Shown here one piece after another: positions 60,372 to 64,000 of a stretch of DNA of 64,000 nt. Each line of letters begins with the position of its first letter. Position 1 is the stretch's first letter. Below the pieces are notes generated by a model that was given only the letters and a program-made list of their open reading frames with translations, did no database searches and was not told the origin of the DNA. The position numbers were made by a program, and so were the translations under genes. The stretch is from Brevibacillus dissolubilis (GTDB taxonomy: Bacteria > Bacillota > Bacilli > Brevibacillales > Brevibacillaceae). The stretch covers positions 372,001-436,000 of the forward strand of contig NZ_VCNA01000003.1 of NCBI RefSeq assembly GCF_006170445.1, written 5' to 3'.

Positions 60372-60430
60372 TGCAAACGTTTTCATTATTGGAAACGTTT
60401 CTATTTAAAAGAATGTTGCAAGCGTTTACA
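60372..60430 (+). promoter_or_regulatory. Three cre-like sites downstream of the promoter
   Basis: TGCAAACGTTTTCA (60372-60385) and TGCAAGCGTTTACA (60417-60430) fit the cre consensus TGNAANCGNWNNCA exactly; TGGAAACGTTTCTA (60390-60403) has one mismatch. They lie about 6 to 64 bp after the predicted start of transcription, a roadblock position for CcpA or a LacI-type MalR regulator. Confidence 0.8.
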
Positions 60431-60516
60431 CCGAGTGAAAAAAGGTGGTGAGAGTTCAGGTTTACGTACTTTTTTGTTCTTGTTTATCAAAAAAATAACT
60501 AAATGAGGTGAAAGCC

Positions 60517-63192
60517 ATGAGAAATCGTTTGCCCTTCCAGAAAAGAGGCTCGTTCCTGCTCGCCTTTGCCCTGCTCTTGACCACGGCTCTCTTCACGTCC
60601 CCTGCCGTGACTTTTGCAGATACGGTGTCGATCCTAGAGCCTGCTACGGGCTGGAATGCCAACAACACGCTCAACGTACGCGCTGATGTCGCGGGTACAA
60701 CCGTCTCCAAAGTGGAGGTCTATTATGCCACAGGCACCAATACTTATCCAACTACACCACTTGCGTCTCAGAACGCGATCAGTGGCCGCACGGATTACTT
60801 TTTCTCGCTGAATCTGGGCAGTCAAACGGATACAACCAGCGGCAAGATCAAGGTTGTATCAAAAAATGCCAGCAACGTGGTGACCGCCTCCGCCGAAGTG
60901 ACAGGTCTGGTTAAAACGAACCTCAGTACCGCTCTGACCGGTCTTAAGGACGGTGCAACCATACTGAAGGACAGCAGCGGCAACACGATCGGAACGCGTT
61001 TTGTGCTCTGGTCCAAAAATGCGACCAAAGCTCAGGTCTGGCTCTTTGGCTCAAGCGACAGTGGTACCAAAACCCCGACAAAAGTCGTCGAGCTGATCAA
61101 ACAAGGCTCCCTCGTCAATGACGGCTACTATTGGGTAGCAGACGTGAAAAATGACGGCACTACGGTCTATGGTCAAGGTCTTCACTACGGCTACCGTGTA
61201 TGGGGGGCGAACTGGCCATACAACAGCGAATGGCGCCCTGGTACAGAGAACGGCTTCGTCGCTGACGTAGATGCTTCCGGTAACCGTTACAACCCGAACA
61301 AGCTGCTCGTCGATCCATATGCCCGCACGTTGAGCAAAGACCCGGACTTGTCCAACGGCATTTTCCGATCTGGTATCGGTAACCGTGGTCTCGACTCTGC
61401 CGGTGCAGCACCAAAAGGCATTGTCTACGATCCAAGCTCCTATGCATGGGGAACTGATGCCCGTCTGAAAAAACCGATGAGCGAAACGATTTTCTATGAA
61501 ATGCATGTCCGTGGCTTTACACAGGATGCAAGCTCCGGTGTCGCCAATCCAGGTACGTACAAGGGCGTTACGCAAAAAGTAAGCCACCTCAACGATCTGG
61601 GTGTTACTGCGATTGAACTTTTGCCTGTGCATGAGTTCTCCAATGACGCTCCGAGCATCGATGGAAACAACTTCTGGGGTTACATGACGCTTAACTATTT
61701 TGCTCCTGACCGTCGTTACTCTTCTGATAAGACTGCGCTTGGCCCGATCACCGATTTTAAAAACATGGTGAAATCGCTTCACACCAATGGTAAAGAGGTC
61801 ATCCTCGACGTAGTCTACAACCACACGGGGGAAGGCGGAATTCTCAACAATGACCCGAATCAATCCGTAATCCTCAGCTGGCGTGGGATCGACAACCAAG
61901 TCTACTATTCTCTGTCCAGTGATAAAAAATCGTTTAAAGATAACACCGGCTGCGGTGCGAACTTCAACGTGGCCCATCCAAAAGTAACTCAACATGTCAT
62001 CGACTCCCTCCGTTACTGGACCGATGAGATGCATGTGGATGGCTTCCGTTTTGACCTGGCATCTGTACTAGGTAACACGATGCAGGTGGGCGGTTTCTAC
62101 TATGATAAAAACTCTACTCTGCTGAACCGAATTTATAAAGAATTCCCAGACAGCAAGCTGGTTGCAGAACCATGGGCAATCGACGACAATACCTATCAAA
62201 TTGGGAACTTCCCTGGCTCCTACGATGCTGGCTTCGCCAACGTATGGAGCGAATGGCTCGATAAATACCGCAACACTCTGCGCAAAACGGTTCGTGGCGA
62301 TGACGGTCAAATTCCTGATCTCGCAACCCGTATCGCAGGCTCCAGTGACATGTATGGCGATGATGGCCGCCGTCCGTTCAATGCTGTCAACTTTATTACG
62401 GCACACGATGGCTTTACCCTAAATGACCTCGTCAGCTATAACAACAAAGTAAACAACCAAGCCTATCCATACGGCCCGTCCGATGGTGGTACAGACGACA
62501 ACATGAGCTGGGATTCTGGCGGCGATGAAACCCTGCGCCGTACGCAAATCCGCAACTTCGCCACCCACCTGCTGCTCAACGCAGGCACTCCTATGATCCT
62601 CGGCGGTGACGAAATGCGCCGTACACAAAAAGGTAACAACAATACGTACAATCTCGACACCATCGCCAACTACTACAACTGGAACGACCGCAACACTCAT
62701 GCTACTATCTACAATTTCTTCAAAGGCGTGATCAAGCTGCGTAAAGATCACCCTGTCTTCAAACGGACCGCTTTCTTCACAGGCACAGATAAAGATGGTG
62801 ACAGCATCCCAGATATTCAATGGCATGGGACCACCTATAAATCACCGGATTGGAGCACTACCAGCCACACGCTGGCATGGCGTCTCGACGGTGGTACAGC
62901 CGAGACCAAAGCAGCTACTGCTGACAATGATTTTTATATCATCGCCAACCACTACTGGGGACAGCTGACCTTCCAACTGCCGCCGAATACGCCGGGCAAA
63001 AAGTGGTATCGTGTACTTGATACCGCTGCATGGGCGGAAACCGCTCTGACCAGCAATATTGAAGCGCCTGGTACAGAGGATCAAATCTCTGACGGTACGT
63101 GGACCAATACGGCTGCGGCTACTTTTGCAGGTAACAGCAGTTACACGTATGGGGCACATCCGAGAACGATGGTTGTGTTTATTGAGAAGTAG
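60517..63192 (+). CDS. Secreted isoamylase (GH13 debranching enzyme)
   Basis: 891 aa. Signal peptide (cut near 32), an N-terminal beta/Ig-like domain, then a CBM48-type and GH13 (beta/alpha)8 barrel: 'ILDVVYNHTGEGG', catalytic Asp in 'VDGFRFDLASVLGN', Glu in 'LVAEPWAID', third Asp in 'ITAHDGFTLNDLVSY'. 'GIDNQVYYSLSSDKKSFKDNTGCGANFN' resembles Pseudomonas isoamylase closely, so it should cut alpha-1,6 links of glycogen/amylopectin outside the cell. GAGGTGAAAG before the ATG. Catabolite control is indicated by the cre-like sites. Confidence 0.9.
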   Translation: MRNRLPFQKRGSFLLAFALLLTTALFTSPAVTFADTVSILEPATGWNANNTLNVRADVAGTTVSKVEVYYATGTNTYPTTPLASQNAISGRTDYFFSLNLGSQTDTTSGKIKVVSKNASNVVTASAEVTGLVKTNLSTALTGLKDGATILKDSSGNTIGTRFVLWSKNATKAQVWLFGSSDSGTKTPTKVVELIKQGSLVNDGYYWVADVKNDGTTVYGQGLHYGYRVWGANWPYNSEWRPGTENGFVADVDASGNRYNPNKLLVDPYARTLSKDPDLSNGIFRSGIGNRGLDSAGAAPKGIVYDPSSYAWGTDARLKKPMSETIFYEMHVRGFTQDASSGVANPGTYKGVTQKVSHLNDLGVTAIELLPVHEFSNDAPSIDGNNFWGYMTLNYFAPDRRYSSDKTALGPITDFKNMVKSLHTNGKEVILDVVYNHTGEGGILNNDPNQSVILSWRGIDNQVYYSLSSDKKSFKDNTGCGANFNVAHPKVTQHVIDSLRYWTDEMHVDGFRFDLASVLGNTMQVGGFYYDKNSTLLNRIYKEFPDSKLVAEPWAIDDNTYQIGNFPGSYDAGFANVWSEWLDKYRNTLRKTVRGDDGQIPDLATRIAGSSDMYGDDGRRPFNAVNFITAHDGFTLNDLVSYNNKVNNQAYPYGPSDGGTDDNMSWDSGGDETLRRTQIRNFATHLLLNAGTPMILGGDEMRRTQKGNNNTYNLDTIANYYNWNDRNTHATIYNFFKGVIKLRKDHPVFKRTAFFTGTDKDGDSIPDIQWHGTTYKSPDWSTTSHTLAWRLDGGTAETKAATADNDFYIIANHYWGQLTFQLPPNTPGKKWYRVLDTAAWAETALTSNIEAPGTEDQISDGTWTNTAAATFAGNSSYTYGAHPRTMVVFIEK

Positions 63193-63215
63193 GAGTTTTA
63201 CAAAAGGTAATGCTA

Positions 63216-63247
63216 GGCACACTCGGGGGTTTCCGGGTGTGTTTTTT
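63216..63247 (+). terminator. Terminator after isoamylase gene
   Basis: CACACTCGG pairs with CCGGGTGTG (loop GGGTTT), then six T. Confidence 0.88.
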
Positions 63248-63266
63248 CTTGCGCCTTGTTTAGAGA

Positions 63267-63500
63267 AGGTAGAGCCGGCGGCTTGCAATCTGCTCGCCTT
63301 CTTTAAAATCTGCAAGGATGTTGGGGGTGTCCGTTACACCAAAAGAACAGGCTGAGGGTGGGGCAAAAGGGTTCAAGGAAGTTTATTCGTACGAAGGGGT
63401 TGCCCCTTGGTAGATTCGAAGAAGTAGGACGCCTGTTCTTTTGGTGTAACTGGGTTGATTTTAAAAGAGGCTCGCGGATTGCAAGCCGCCGTCTCTACCT
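63267..63500. repeat. R1 repeat, copy D (234 bp, inverted orientation)
   Basis: Outer arms 63267-63290 and 63477-63500: 24-nt inverted repeats with one mismatch, ending in GGCTTGCAATC. The second stem is 20 bp and perfect (63333-63352/63431-63450). The TTTTAAAAGAGGC and GCCTTCTTTAAAA segments lie in opposite order from copies A, C and E. Confidence 0.9.
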
Positions 63501-63678
63501 GCGTAACTTTGGTGGAAAAAATGGGTGGAAAATCGAGGGGGATGCTAGATTGCTTAGAAAGTGATTTCTCAAAGTCTATGAATCTTACAATAAAACCGTT
63601 AACGTTCTTGGAGATTTATTATTTTTTATCGTTGGTTTTTTATCTTTAATCTTTTCATTTTCTCCACCACACTCGGTT

Positions 63679-63914
63679 GGGAGAGCTAGTGGCTTGCAAG
63701 CCGTGAGCCTCTTTTAAAACCCAGCTTAGCGGAGCAAAAAGAACGGTCGTATTGGCTTCTTCGAATCCACCAAGGGGCAACCCCTTCGTATGATTAAGCT
63801 TCTTCGAACCGTTTTGCCCCAGGCTTTAGACCGTTCTTTTTGCGAAGCGGACAGCCTTTACACCCCTTGTGGGTTTTAAAGAAGGCAAGCGGATTGCAAG
63901 ACACCAGCTCTCCC
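63679..63914. repeat. R1 repeat, copy E (236 bp)
   Basis: Outer arms start GGGAGAGCT and end AGCTCTCCC, with two imperfect pairs. The second stem is 15 bp and perfect (63734-63748/63829-63843). The centre CCAAGGGGCAACCCCTTCGT is the best-preserved part of the family. The 178 bp between copies D and E hold no gene that I can support. Confidence 0.9.
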
Positions 63915-63927
63915 CTACCGCCCAACC

Positions 63928-64000
63928 CTACTTTCCTGATACGCCACCCGATACGAGGAACGCCATTACGTCTGCGCTGTCCACATCAAGTATTTCTACC
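63928..64000 (-). CDS. C-terminal end of a protein, possibly DUF502 family
   Basis: Minus strand, cut by the window end: the last 23 codons read VEILDVDSADVMAFLVSGGV and then SGK-stop. The 'A..F..SGGV' ending resembles DUF502 membrane proteins. Only the end is visible, so the family is tentative. Confidence 0.5.
   Translation of the reverse strand, partial: VEILDVDSADVMAFLVSGGVSGK

Noticed and set aside
61051-62034. 327-codon open frame opposite the isoamylase
   Set aside because: Antisense of a well-conserved GH13 catalytic region; no start signals.
1-64000. CRISPR arrays, tRNA/rRNA genes, transposases and prophage genes
   Set aside because: None seen on either strand: no regularly spaced direct repeats with unique spacers, no cloverleaf with GTTCGANTC, no DDE/integrase motifs.

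Overview
The window looks like chromosome from an endospore-forming member of the Bacillales, with roughly 50-55% GC by eye. The evidence is a sporulation checkpoint gene (sda), a spore cortex-lytic enzyme (sleB), Bacillus-type small conserved genes (ykuS, yqzE, ylbF, ylbG, ylaN, yugN, a yneK-like gene) and strong AGGAGG ribosome sites, with TTG and GTG starts common. The GC content and gene order do not match Bacillus subtilis closely; a Tumebacillus/Alicyclobacillaceae or Paenibacillaceae-like genome would fit, but this is inference. No rRNA, tRNA, CRISPR array, transposase or phage module is visible.

Layout. 1-8 kb: a cation-efflux gene cut by the window edge, then mostly minus-strand housekeeping genes (ykuS, yqzE-aroK, an M1-type peptidase, pxpA, ylbG, ylbF, a helicase-associated protein). 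8-12.5 kb: small envelope and regulatory genes, including a GRDP-like protein with an undecapeptide array and a MerR-methyltransferase fusion. 12.5-16 kb: CBS protein, yugN, ftsW, and a repeat-rich intergenic stretch. 16-28 kb: TPP enzyme, sleB, cation/H+ exchanger, ylaN, glutaminase, sda with a DnaA-box cluster, a lytic transglycosylase and an M28 aminopeptidase. 28-30.2 kb: an Xre regulator with two operators, then a run of small membrane or unknown genes and an Imm8-like immunity gene. 30.4-34.3 kb: MFS/LysR divergent pair, PAP2, DUF188.

34.4-42.2 kb is the most coherent system: a nicotianamine-synthase-like gene (cntL type), a MATE exporter and a five-gene oligopeptide/nickel-type ABC importer (cntABCDF type), with two near-consensus Zur boxes. 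It reads as a zinc-starvation-induced metallophore system, but without the opine dehydrogenase (cntM) or histidine racemase (cntK) of known clusters. 42.3-44.3 kb: a MarR regulator and MFS pump with matching operators. 44.4-49.9 kb: transporters, a short yidC preceded by a leader ORF and a hairpin that hides the yidC ribosome site (MifM-like logic), and rnz.

50.1-52.7 kb: a NitT/TauT-type ABC operon. 52.8-59.3 kb: two tandem CHAP-SH3 secreted proteins, a YHYH protein, a TPR + IDEAL-like pair and small genes. 59.3-63.2 kb: an aminoglycoside/homoserine-kinase-type phosphotransferase and a secreted isoamylase behind a promoter with three cre-like sites. The end holds two more repeat copies and the last codons of another gene.

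Two dispersed intergenic repeat families stand out. R1 has four full copies (231-236 bp) and one truncated copy, with nested stems that differ in sequence between copies but remain paired. R2 has two copies of a long hairpin with a conserved apical part, a freely varying perfect stem and a terminator-like hairpin just upstream.
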